Positions 33,899-41,510 of a DNA stretch of 43,828 nucleotides are shown here, in pieces; the stretch's first letter is position 1; every line of letters starts with the position of its first letter. The translations under genes and the position numbers were made by a program. This DNA is from Ligilactobacillus aviarius subsp. aviarius DSM 20655 (GTDB lineage: Bacteria; Bacillota; Bacilli; Lactobacillales; Lactobacillaceae). The stretch spans positions 64,330 through 108,157 of the forward strand of contig NZ_AYZA01000009.1 in NCBI RefSeq assembly GCF_001436315.1, read 5' to 3'. The notes below the pieces were generated by a model that was given only the letters and a program-made list of their open reading frames with translations, was not told the origin of the DNA and searched no databases.

Positions 33899-34882
33899 AT
33901 GGAAAGTCAGCAAATTGTGCTTAAGGTCCTGGATGATGCAATTCAGCGTCATGCGAGTGATATTTATTTTTTACCGCACCGGGATGGATACCTGATTAAC
34001 TTTAATGTTGATGGGGTGGATGTTCGCTATCAAAAATTAAAAACGACGGTTGCATTGGAATGTATCAATTACCTTAAATTTCAAGCGCATATGAATATCA
34101 GCGAGCATCGACGGCCCCAACTCGGAGCTTGGCGGTATTCATCTCAAAGGACAGTGGTTGATTGTCGGTTATCAAGTGTCGGTGATTTTCAGGGAAGTGA
34201 AAGTTTGGTTGTTCGGTTAATTTATGCAATCGCACAACTTACCCATCAGCGATACTTTGTTCCTGATCAGTGGCAAGTGATCAAGACGGCATGCCGGCGA
34301 CGCGGTTTAGTTATTTTTTCGGGGCCAACAGGTTCAGGAAAGACCACTTCAATGTATAAGCTTGCAGAGCAGTTTGGCGATCAGCAGATCTTAAGCATTG
34401 AAGATCCAATTGAAATTTTTTACCCCGATATCTTGCAATTGCAGGTAAATGAAAAGGCGGGAATGGCCTATCAAGATTTAGTTAAGGTTGCATTGCGGCA
34501 TCACCCGAACATTTTAATTATTGGTGAAATCCGCGATCAGGAAACTGCAAAAATTGCAATTCAAGCGGCGTTGAGTGGCCATTTGGTTTTGAGCACCGTC
34601 CACGCTGCAAACTGTTATGGTGTTGTATCCCGGTTATGTAATCTTGAAATATCATTAACAGACCTTGAACAAACGTTGCAGTTAATTAATTATCAGCGGT
34701 TGATTCCAACGACCAGTCATGAAACGAAAGTATTATTTGATCAGTTAGATTTACGGAAAAATGACCCGTATGAGATTTTAGAGCAACGCGGAATGACTCC
34801 GGAATGGAAACAAAATCTTAAGGAAATTTACCAGCGTCAAGAAATTACACATCAGGATTATGAAAGGTACCTTTATGGGTAA
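33899..34882 (+). CDS. comGA: Competence pilus ATPase ComGA
   Basis: The traffic ATPase powers assembly of the competence pilus that captures DNA. The 327-residue protein has the N-terminal GspE-type region, Walker A GPTGSGKTT (142-150), the Asp box IEDPIE, Walker B (LIIGEIRDQETA) and the His box (STVHA). It is short compared with GspE/PilB but standard for ComGA. ATG follows AAAGGAGG. Its end overlaps comGB by eight bases. All seven comG genes follow in the usual order. Confidence 0.95.
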   Translation: MESQQIVLKVLDDAIQRHASDIYFLPHRDGYLINFNVDGVDVRYQKLKTTVALECINYLKFQAHMNISEHRRPQLGAWRYSSQRTVVDCRLSSVGDFQGSESLVVRLIYAIAQLTHQRYFVPDQWQVIKTACRRRGLVIFSGPTGSGKTTSMYKLAEQFGDQQILSIEDPIEIFYPDILQLQVNEKAGMAYQDLVKVALRHHPNILIIGEIRDQETAKIAIQAALSGHLVLSTVHAANCYGVVSRLCNLEISLTDLEQTLQLINYQRLIPTTSHETKVLFDQLDLRKNDPYEILEQRGMTPEWKQNLKEIYQRQEITHQDYERYLYG

Positions 34883-35906
34883 AAAAATAAACAACAATCG
34901 AAAGTGGAAATTAAAAATCCAAGCAGAATTTTTTGAAGCCCTTGCTGACATGCTTCGAAGCGGTTTTTCACTAAAACAATGTTTAATTAACCTCGCAATC
35001 CTGTATCCTACACAGAAAAATGATTTTGAGATGGCATTGGCACAGCTAGAAAGCGGAAAAACGTTTAGTGAGAGTATTCAGCAGTTTTTGAATTCAAAAA
35101 TTTACTATCAACTGATGCTTGCAGAAAGCCATGGTCAGTTGGAATTAAGCGTTTCGCAGTTGGGAAAATACATGCGCCAACGGGTCGAGCAGCGTGAAAA
35201 AATCCGGGCAGCTTTATTTTATCCGTGTATTTTATTTGGACTGTTAATAATGATGATCACGGTTTTATTAACATGGTTGCGCCCGACAATCACGGCATTA
35301 AGTGAACAAGGAAAACAATCTTCTGGAATCACTCAGTGGCTTATCAACGGTGGCAAAATTGGCGGAATGATGTTGGGATTGATCATCATTATCTATTTGT
35401 TATATGGAATTTACTGGCTGAAAAAGCAGCCGTCAATTGCCCGGCATCAATGGTTAAGTCGGTTGCCGTTAATCGGAAATGTTTACCGCTGCTATGCTTA
35501 TTACTATTTATCTTTTAATTTGGCATTACTTTTAAAAAGCGGCCTTGGATTTCATGAAGTCTGTAATTTTTTATTACGGTTTGAACCGCAAACGTTACTT
35601 TATCAACTTGGTGAGAGGTTAAATCAGCATTTGCTTTCAGGCAGAGAAATCAAAACATTTATTAAGCATTATGCATTTATTCCATCAGAATTAAATATCT
35701 TTTTAAATAAAGGTCAAACGAATGCAGAGTTGAGTGAGGACCTATTAATTTATGCCAATACAATGTATCAAAGATTACTGAAGAAGGTCGATCGGTTAAT
35801 TAATCTGATTCAGCCAATTGCATTTTTAATAATCGCAATTATCATTGTCGGAATTTATCTGTCAATTTTGATTCCAATTTATTCAAATTTAGGAGGGATT
35901 TCTTAA
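34875..35906 (+). CDS. comGB: Competence pilus membrane platform protein ComGB
   Basis: The 343-residue protein of the type II secretion F family has two T2SSF domains and three membrane helices (about 112-135, 163-185, 310-335). It forms the inner-membrane platform on which pseudopilins assemble. The ATG at 34875 is favoured over one at 34860, since GAAAGG (34862-34867) sits seven bases before it. It overlaps comGA by eight bases and comGC by one, so translation is coupled. Confidence 0.93.
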   Translation: MGKKINNNRKWKLKIQAEFFEALADMLRSGFSLKQCLINLAILYPTQKNDFEMALAQLESGKTFSESIQQFLNSKIYYQLMLAESHGQLELSVSQLGKYMRQRVEQREKIRAALFYPCILFGLLIMMITVLLTWLRPTITALSEQGKQSSGITQWLINGGKIGGMMLGLIIIIYLLYGIYWLKKQPSIARHQWLSRLPLIGNVYRCYAYYYLSFNLALLLKSGLGFHEVCNFLLRFEPQTLLYQLGERLNQHLLSGREIKTFIKHYAFIPSELNIFLNKGQTNAELSEDLLIYANTMYQRLLKKVDRLINLIQPIAFLIIAIIIVGIYLSILIPIYSNLGGIS

Positions 35907-36226
35907 TGAGCAAGGTTAAGGTTAAGAAAGTAAAAGGATTTACTTTAATCGAAATGGCAATCGTGTTATTTATTATCAGTTTATTGATTTTAATTATTAT
36001 TCCAAATATTAATCATCAACGTAAAAATGCGGTCAACGTTAATTCAAATGCAATGCGAACTGAACTTCGAACGCAGGCTCAACTATATTTGTCGGAGCAT
36101 CCAAATACCGAGGCTTCAGCGCTAACGACGAATATGCTGGTAACGGATCACTACTTGACGAACCAGCAAGCAAAGAAATTAGCTGATCAAAAGATTACGG
36201 TTCAAGATGTTTTAAATGAAAAGTAG
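35906..36226 (+). CDS. comGC: Major competence pseudopilin ComGC
   Basis: The 106-residue prepilin has a basic leader and the cleavage/methylation motif KG|FTLIE (cut after Gly11, Glu16 as the +5 residue), followed by one hydrophobic helix (12-33) and a soluble tail. It would be processed by the prepilin peptidase ComC, not seen here, and forms the pilus fibre. The start overlaps the comGB stop (TAATG). Confidence 0.94.
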   Translation: MSKVKVKKVKGFTLIEMAIVLFIISLLILIIIPNINHQRKNAVNVNSNAMRTELRTQAQLYLSEHPNTEASALTTNMLVTDHYLTNQQAKKLADQKITVQDVLNEK

Positions 36227-36638
36227 GGGCTTTACGTTACTTGAAACAACCATCGTTCTCGCATTAGCTTTCTTGTTTTTATTATTAAGTTTTTACTTTG
36301 CGCCCCGAAGTTCGGCCCAATTCAAAGAAGAACAATTTATGCAGAATTTGACAAGTAAGCTTGATAAGGCGGCGATGCAAGGAAAAGAACATCATCAAAT
36401 TGTGCGTGCATTTTTTGGAAAGGAAGATGTTCAGATTCTAGTCGGGCGAAAAACGGAGGAACTAGAATATCCGCCAACATTAATTAAATACGGTGCTGAA
36501 AGTGTTTATATTTCACCTTCAGGCGTGACCCGCCCGACAACGATTCCGCTTGTTTCAAAGAAAGGACATTATTCATATAACTTAATTTTTGAACTTAGTT
36601 TTGGAGGGGTATACCGTGTTACCAAACAAGAGTGGTAA
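36216..36638 (+). CDS. comGD: Minor competence pseudopilin ComGD
   Basis: The 140-residue protein has a very short leader with RG|FTLLE (Glu10 as the +5 residue), a hydrophobic helix to about residue 28, and a globular tail. It overlaps comGC by 11 bases and ends in the comGE coding region. Assigned from prepilin motif, size and position. Confidence 0.9.
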   Translation: MKSRGFTLLETTIVLALAFLFLLLSFYFAPRSSAQFKEEQFMQNLTSKLDKAAMQGKEHHQIVRAFFGKEDVQILVGRKTEELEYPPTLIKYGAESVYISPSGVTRPTTIPLVSKKGHYSYNLIFELSFGGVYRVTKQEW

Positions 36639-36879
36639 AATTTCAGCCTTTTTGATCAGCGATGCGATTATTGGATTGACCTTGATTTCATTGGCAATTG
36701 CAACATTTTACTTTAACCAGTCATGTTTTATGAAAAATGAAGATGAATTGTATTTAAAAAATCTTCAGGTTCAAGAAGCTTTTCAGCAAAGCGTATCGCA
36801 AATCAATCAGGGAAAGCCGTTAAACCAGATCAAAGTTCATTCGGATGCGGGAGAGTATCAAATCAATGTTGAAAAATAG
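36616..36879 (+). CDS. comGE: Minor pseudopilin ComGE-like
   Basis: The 87-residue protein begins at GTG 36616, eight bases after GGAGGGG; the reading frame is open earlier but lacks a site. The N-terminal helix follows SGKISAFLISDAI, where the usual +5 Glu is replaced by Asp and the -1 Gly by Ala, a relaxed prepilin motif. It overlaps comGD by 23 bases and comGF by 14. ComGE is poorly conserved; the call rests mainly on position and shape. Confidence 0.78.
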   Translation: MLPNKSGKISAFLISDAIIGLTLISLAIATFYFNQSCFMKNEDELYLKNLQVQEAFQQSVSQINQGKPLNQIKVHSDAGEYQINVEK

Positions 36880-37315
36880 AATTAAGGCGTTTTCACTGGT
36901 TGAAGTCATCATTGCATTAATCATTTCAAGCTTGGGATTATTGCTGATTAGTGGCAGTGTTTATGGGATTCACCGGCAGTTGAATTCGAATTCTGGAAGT
37001 AAGGAGCGTATTCAATGGGAAAAATTAATTTCAACGCTCGAATCAGAACAAATGCGTTTTCAATGGAAAGAAAGTCAAAATAATGGAACGCCGGTATTAT
37101 ACTGTCAAACCCAGCACAATGATTATTTGCTTAAAAAAAATCGTCGAAATTTAATTTTACAGGGAATAAATGGTCAGGGATTTATGCCATTAATGATGAA
37201 TATTGATGGATTTCGTTACCGTTATTCAGAGCCGTTTTTGGAAATCTGGGTCAAAGTCCATAACCATCAATATCATCGAAAAGTTGTAATGCAGAGGAAA
37301 AGTAATGAAAACTAA
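36866..37315 (+). CDS. comGF: Minor pseudopilin ComGF-like
   Basis: The 149-residue protein has a prepilin-like start KA|FSLVEV (Ala at -1, Glu13 at +5) and a hydrophobic helix to about residue 34, followed by a ComGF-type tail with QGINGQGFMPLM. The ATG at 36866 is chosen because the motif then sits normally at the N-terminus; an in-frame ATG at 36845 has no ribosome site. It overlaps comGE by 14 bases and comGG by 11. Confidence 0.83.
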   Translation: MLKNRIKAFSLVEVIIALIISSLGLLLISGSVYGIHRQLNSNSGSKERIQWEKLISTLESEQMRFQWKESQNNGTPVLYCQTQHNDYLLKKNRRNLILQGINGQGFMPLMMNIDGFRYRYSEPFLEIWVKVHNHQYHRKVVMQRKSNEN

Positions 37316-37592
37316 AGTTAGGGGATCATTGTTTGCAAGCGGAATTTTATTTTTAATTTTCTTTAGTGCGCTGTTTTTGGGACAACTTGAATTTTTCAAT
37401 AATCACTTGAGTTTTTACCGTTCAGAGATCAATTTAAAGGAAGCTCAAACAATGCGAAACATGGCGCAAACTCATCACCTTCATGATAATCAGGAATTAA
37501 AGTTTAACACTGGAAAAGTCCGTTTTCATGAACAGCGGTATGAAATTACGTTGAAAAACGGAAATCGATATTCGTTCGAACCTTTTAAGTAA
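37305..37592 (+). CDS. comGG: ComGG-like protein, last gene of the comG operon
   Basis: The 95-residue protein has one N-terminal hydrophobic helix (about 8-28, GSLFASGILFLIFFSALFLG) and a polar tail with several basic and His residues. It lacks a clear prepilin cleavage motif, as usual for ComGG. Assigned by size, topology and position; AGAGGAAA lies before the ATG inside comGF. Confidence 0.72.
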   Translation: MKTKVRGSLFASGILFLIFFSALFLGQLEFFNNHLSFYRSEINLKEAQTMRNMAQTHHLHDNQELKFNTGKVRFHEQRYEITLKNGNRYSFEPFK

Positions 37593-37661
37593 TGCTTGCA
37601 ATCAGAATTGGAACTCGTTAAACTGTTACACGAATATTGATTAGAACGTGAGGGTTAAAGC

Positions 37662-38666
37662 GTGGAGTTAAAAGATATTGAACAAGCATACCAAACACTG
37701 AGTCAAATTATCGAAATTTTCCAAAAGCAACTTGATCTTTCATATTTTGACGCATTGATTGAGGCGTTAAGCGACCTGCTTGAAAATCAGATTAATGGGA
37801 AGGAAGAAATTGACGCTTCAACGGTTGATGAGTTGGAAAAGTTATATCGGCACTTGGACTTGAGTGAATTTTCTTCAGAAGAGATTCGTCAAGTTATCCA
37901 ATTATTATTATTGGGGTCATATAAAAAAGAACGAGTTCAGCCTAATCATCAAATGACGCCGGATTCAATTGGATATTTGATAACTTTTCTGATTGAAAAA
38001 ATAACCCCAAAAGAAAAATTAAATTCGATGTTAGATCTGACAGTTGGAACGGGGAATTTGCTTGCTGTAATTTTAAACAATTTAAAGTCTCTCGGGAATC
38101 AAAGTTTAAAAGCGTATGGGGTCGATAATGATGATACGTTATTAGCAATTGCAGATGTTTCCCTTGCTCTCCAACGAATCAGCAATGTTGAACTTTTCCA
38201 TCAGGATGCATTGGATAATTTAATGCTTCCGCAAGTTGATCTGGTAGTTAGTGATCTGCCAGTCGGATATTATCCGCTTGATGATCGTGCAGCACAGTTT
38301 GAAACGCATGCTGCGGAAGGTCATTCCTTTGCTCATTATTTATTGATTGAGCGTGGAATCGAAAAGCTCGCCGAAAATGGCTGGGGACTTTTTGTTGTTC
38401 CAAGTGGAATTTTTGAAACTAAGGAAGCCCAACCACTCTTGAAGATGATTCAGAAGAATGGTTATTTGCAGGGATTGCTGAATTTACCGCGTGAATTATT
38501 TGTATCTGAAAAATCGCGCAAAGCAATTTTAATGGTTCAGAAAAAGGGCGGTCAGGCTCATCAAGCATCTCAAATCTTGTTGGGTGATTTTCCATCATTG
38601 AAGGATAAAAAAGAATTTAACGGTTTCCTTGATGAAATCAATGCGTGGGTAAAAGAAAATCAATAA
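37662..38666 (+). CDS. Class I SAM-dependent methyltransferase, YtxK-like
   Basis: The 334-residue protein has an all-helical N-terminal part (1-95) and a Rossmann methyltransferase domain with the SAM motif LDLTVGTGNLL (124-134), an acidic loop (GVDNDD, 153-158) and SDLPVGYYP (197-205) where N6-adenine methyltransferases have (N/D)PP(Y/F). It resembles the adenine-specific MTase fold of type I HsdM, but no restriction subunit is nearby. Position after comG is conserved in Firmicutes, where ackA usually follows; here ackA is not present. The start is GTG after GTGAGGG. The substrate is unknown. Confidence 0.87.
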   Translation: MELKDIEQAYQTLSQIIEIFQKQLDLSYFDALIEALSDLLENQINGKEEIDASTVDELEKLYRHLDLSEFSSEEIRQVIQLLLLGSYKKERVQPNHQMTPDSIGYLITFLIEKITPKEKLNSMLDLTVGTGNLLAVILNNLKSLGNQSLKAYGVDNDDTLLAIADVSLALQRISNVELFHQDALDNLMLPQVDLVVSDLPVGYYPLDDRAAQFETHAAEGHSFAHYLLIERGIEKLAENGWGLFVVPSGIFETKEAQPLLKMIQKNGYLQGLLNLPRELFVSEKSRKAILMVQKKGGQAHQASQILLGDFPSLKDKKEFNGFLDEINAWVKENQ

Positions 38667-38674
38667 TTTTGAAA

Positions 38675-38704
38675 AAGTTGTGGCAGGTGCCACGGCTTTT
38701 TTGT
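38675..38704 (+). terminator. Terminator of the methyltransferase gene
   Basis: AAGTTGTGGC (38675-38684) pairs with GCCACGGCTT (38689-38698), two G-U pairs, then a T-run. Confidence 0.82.
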
Positions 38705-38728
38705 TAGTTATTCATTTTAGTGTATAAT
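38701..38728 (+). promoter_or_regulatory. Promoter of the yutD operon
   Basis: TTGTTA (38701-38706), 16 bases, TATAAT (38723-38728). It starts within the preceding terminator's T-run. Confidence 0.7.
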
Positions 38729-38761
38729 TTTAAAAGAAGAGTTTAAGTTGGAGGTGAGATT

Positions 38762-39361
38762 GTGAACGAAAAAAGGCGTGAAAAAATGGAAGAGCAGCTT
38801 GCGAAAAAGGCAAAGGCGATTGAAGAATACGCAAGTACGGTCGTTACACCAAATGATACGGATGTGATCATTGATGGGCGCAAGTATCAATTGGTTGAAA
38901 ATTATCATGAAGGTTTTCAGGTTGATAAGTTGCGTGAACGTTTCAGTCCAATTTTAACCAAGTTTGATTATATTGTCGGTGATATGGGATATGATCAATT
39001 GCGGTTACGCGGATTTTACGATGATAAGCGTAAGGTTCAACCATCTCAAAAGATCAGTCATTTGCAAGATTATTTATATGAATATTGTAATTTTGGCTGT
39101 GCGTATTTTATTTTAAAGAATTGTGAGGTTCATGACAGCTTTCCGGCTCCAGCAGCTCACAAAAAAAGACGACGGAAAAACTCACGATCACGTACAAATA
39201 CAAACCATAAACGTTCAGATAAAAAGTCGAATTATAATAATCGGAAACCTAAGATTCAAACGGTTAAGTCCAAGAATCGCCGTCAGGGGAGCCGTCACTT
39301 TGTAATTCGAAAGAAGAAAAATAATACTAATAATAAGCGGAGAGATCAAAATGCCAAATAA
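38762..39361 (+). CDS. yutD: YutD family protein (DUF1027) with long basic tail
   Basis: Residues about 30-125 (VIIDGRKYQLVENYHEGF, then FDYIVGDMGYDQLRLRGFY and YLYEYCNFGCAYFILKN) match the DUF1027/YutD domain, whose function is unknown. After residue 132 the protein has about 67 residues that are almost wholly Lys, Arg, Asn, Ser and Gln (starting HKKRRRKNSRSR), so the total is 199 residues instead of roughly 100-130 for the core. The tail is probably disordered and may bind nucleic acid. GTG follows GGAGGTGAG. It overlaps the HAD gene by 11 bases. Confidence 0.88.
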   Translation: MNEKRREKMEEQLAKKAKAIEEYASTVVTPNDTDVIIDGRKYQLVENYHEGFQVDKLRERFSPILTKFDYIVGDMGYDQLRLRGFYDDKRKVQPSQKISHLQDYLYEYCNFGCAYFILKNCEVHDSFPAPAAHKKRRRKNSRSRTNTNHKRSDKKSNYNNRKPKIQTVKSKNRRQGSRHFVIRKKKNNTNNKRRDQNAK

Positions 39362-40142
39362 ATTATACAAAGGATACATGATTGATTTAGACGGAACGAT
39401 TTATCGGGGAAAAGAACGGATTCCGGCAGCTAAACGGTTTATTGAACGGTTGCAAAAGTTCGAAATTCCATTTTTATTTGTAACAAATAATAGTACCCGA
39501 ACACCAGAACAGATTGTTGAAAATTTGAGTAAAAACTATGATATCCACGTCAAAAAGGAAAATGTGTACACTTCGGCGCTTGCAACGGCAGATTATATTG
39601 CTGATTTAGACGAACACAAACGGCAGGTTTATGCAGTTGGCCAATTAGGATTACAACAAGCCTTATTGGATCGTGGATTCCGGTTTAATGAACAGAATCC
39701 TGATTATGTTGTCGTTGGTTTAGATACGGACGTTACGTACCATAAACTTGAACTTGCAACCCTTGCAGTTCGGAATGGGGCAAAATTTATTGGAACAAAC
39801 CCAGATTCGAATTTACCAAGTGAACGGGGAATGATTCCAAGTGCCGGCTCAATCGTTGCATGTATTGAATATGCTACCCAACAAAAGGCAACGTATGTTG
39901 GCAAACCTGAAAATATTATTATGGAAAAAGCGCTTGAAAAAATGAATCTTCCGGAGGATCAGGTTGCGATGGTTGGCGATAATTATCGAACGGATATTAT
40001 GGCAGGAATCAACTTTGGAATGGATACAATTATCGTTTACACTGGGTTATCAACCAAGGAAGAAGTCGCCCGTGAAAAGGTCCAACCAACCCATCAAATC
40101 GATTCGTTAGATGAATGGCAAGTATCTGATGAAGAAAAATAA
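39351..40142 (+). CDS. HAD-superfamily phosphatase, NagD/YutF (TIGR01457) type
   Basis: The 263-residue phosphatase has motif I IDLDGTIYRG (Asp12 and Asp14), motif II VTNNSTR, the Lys of GKPENIIMEKA and motif III MVGDNYRTDI. The C2-type cap lies between residues about 80 and 180. Relatives dephosphorylate small phosphate compounds; the substrate here is not defined. It is coupled to yutD by an 11-base overlap, as the two are in other Firmicutes. Confidence 0.92.
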   Translation: MPNKLYKGYMIDLDGTIYRGKERIPAAKRFIERLQKFEIPFLFVTNNSTRTPEQIVENLSKNYDIHVKKENVYTSALATADYIADLDEHKRQVYAVGQLGLQQALLDRGFRFNEQNPDYVVVGLDTDVTYHKLELATLAVRNGAKFIGTNPDSNLPSERGMIPSAGSIVACIEYATQQKATYVGKPENIIMEKALEKMNLPEDQVAMVGDNYRTDIMAGINFGMDTIIVYTGLSTKEEVAREKVQPTHQIDSLDEWQVSDEEK

Positions 40143-40764
40143 TTTGATTTTACTAAGAGATATGATTGTGATTGGAATTGCAGTTGTATCTCTTTCAATT
40201 TTTATGACAGTTAATTTTACGGGATTATATCATTTCTTTGTCGTGCGTGATCACCTCGGACGGCTCGTAGGATTGAGTAATCATGAATTAATGATCAACT
40301 ACTGTCATTTAATTAGCTATCTTCAATGCGGATGGATCCATCATTGGCAAACAAGTCTCCTTTCCTCATCAAAGGGATTGACTCATTTTGCAAATGTGAA
40401 ACAGTTGATTGAGTTTAATAATGTCGTTTTGATGATTTTTGGAATTTTAGCGGGAATCGTAATTAGGAACCGCATAAGAAAGCATCAGATGTGGCAGTTG
40501 ATTTTACCCGTTAAGATGGGACTGACTTTATTAGGGACATTTGTATTTATTTTAGTGATTGCCTTCAATCGGATTTTTATTTTGTTTCATGAAGTTTTAT
40601 TTCGAAATCGAGATTGGATCTTTAACCCGCAAACCGATCCAATTATTAAAGCTCTTCCAGAAAGCTTTTTTGAAGCGTGTTTTCTTTTAGTATTTTTAAT
40701 TTGGATTTTAGCGGGGTTAGGTCTAATTTGGTATGGTAAACATGAATTAAAAAAAGCAAGATGA
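40129..40764 (+). CDS. TIGR01906-type integral membrane protein
   Basis: The protein (about 211 residues) has four to five membrane helices, with a long extracytoplasmic segment after the first (HFFVVRDHLGRLVGLSNHELMINYCHL cut short here; 'LSNHELMINY' is the family-like core) and a C-terminal helix. It is encoded downstream of yutD and the HAD gene in many lactobacilli. The start is unsure: ATG 40129 overlaps the HAD gene by 14 bases, ATG 40111 is also in frame, and neither has a strong ribosome site, so translational coupling is likely. No function is known. Confidence 0.8.
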   Translation: MKKNNLILLRDMIVIGIAVVSLSIFMTVNFTGLYHFFVVRDHLGRLVGLSNHELMINYCHLISYLQCGWIHHWQTSLLSSSKGLTHFANVKQLIEFNNVVLMIFGILAGIVIRNRIRKHQMWQLILPVKMGLTLLGTFVFILVIAFNRIFILFHEVLFRNRDWIFNPQTDPIIKALPESFFEACFLLVFLIWILAGLGLIWYGKHELKKAR

Positions 40765-40783
40765 ACAAACATCTTGCTTTTTT
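40750..40783. terminator. Bidirectional terminator between the TIGR01906 and DedA genes
   Basis: A 14-bp perfect stem (AAAAAAGCAAGATG with CATCTTGCTTTTTT) around AACAAA, flanked by A and T runs. Confidence 0.93.
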
Positions 40784-40786
40784 TTG

Positions 40787-41443
40787 TTAGGCTTTCTTTT
40801 TTGATAATTTTGCTTTGATCGCACTGAAAATTGCTGGTAAAACTGAAACAACAATGATTGCGATCACGATCAATGAGAAGTGTTCCTTTACAAATGGGAA
40901 GTTACCGAAGAAGTAGCCGCCACCACAGCAAAGGATGACCCAGCCGATCGCACCTAAGACATTGTACCGAATAAAAGTTGAATATTTCATTCCACTTCCG
41001 CCAGCAACAAATGGGGCAAATGTTCGGATAATTGGCATGAAACGGGCAAGTGAAATTGCGATTCCGCCGTGTTTTTCAAAGAAGGCTTCGGTTCGATTGA
41101 GGTCGTCTTCCTTAATGAAACGTCCAAAAAATGAATTTTTTGTAAGATGTTTTCCAATTGTTTTTCCAATCGTAAAGTTTAACGAATCACCTGCAATTGG
41201 AGCGATTAAGAATAAAATTACGAATGTCCAAATGTGAAGGTGATATTCCGGATTAGCTGCAAGAGCGCTTGCGGCGAATAGCAATGAATCCCCGGGAAGA
41301 AATGGGAGAATCACTGCACCAGTTTCAATAAAGATAATTCCGAATAAAATTAAGTATGTCCAGTCGCCAAATTGATTTACGATGGCAACAAGGTGTGAAT
41401 CAATATGTAAAACAAAATCAATAAATTGTGAAATTAAATGCAA
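40787..41443 (-). CDS. DedA family membrane protein
   Basis: The 218-residue protein has the DedA/SNARE-associated layout: a re-entrant region with IETGAVILPFLPGDSLLF, an amphipathic segment, and SLARFMPIIRTFAPFVAGGSG containing the conserved Arg residues. Family members act as lipid scramblases or transporters (UptA and PetA recycle undecaprenyl-phosphate and phosphatidylethanolamine in Bacillus). Which lipid this one moves is not clear. ATG follows GGAGGGAT. The FNR gene is upstream on the same strand, without a visible terminator between, but DedA has its own promoter. Confidence 0.93.
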   Translation of the reverse strand: MHLISQFIDFVLHIDSHLVAIVNQFGDWTYLILFGIIFIETGAVILPFLPGDSLLFAASALAANPEYHLHIWTFVILFLIAPIAGDSLNFTIGKTIGKHLTKNSFFGRFIKEDDLNRTEAFFEKHGGIAISLARFMPIIRTFAPFVAGGSGMKYSTFIRYNVLGAIGWVILCCGGGYFFGNFPFVKEHFSLIVIAIIVVSVLPAIFSAIKAKLSKKKA

Positions 41444-41462
41444 AATATCCCTCCAAAAATTT

Positions 41463-41473
41463 TAGTGACACTA
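41463..41473 (-). promoter_or_regulatory. Perfect palindrome TAGTGACACTA at the DedA transcription start
   Basis: The 11-base palindrome sits just downstream of the DedA -10, over the expected start site. It could be an operator. Confidence 0.45.
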
Positions 41474-41475
41474 GA

Positions 41476-41504
41476 AGTATACCTTTTTAATGGAGGGATG
41501 ACAA
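41476..41504 (-). promoter_or_regulatory. Promoter of the DedA gene
   Basis: On the minus strand: TTGTCA (41504-41499), 17 bases, TATACT (41481-41476), about 32 bases before the ATG. Confidence 0.7.
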
Positions 41505-41510
41505 TTAAGT

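Noticed and set aside
37662-38666. HsdM-like methyltransferase as part of a restriction-modification system
   Set aside because: No specificity or nuclease subunit is adjacent, and the position after comG is that of YtxK.
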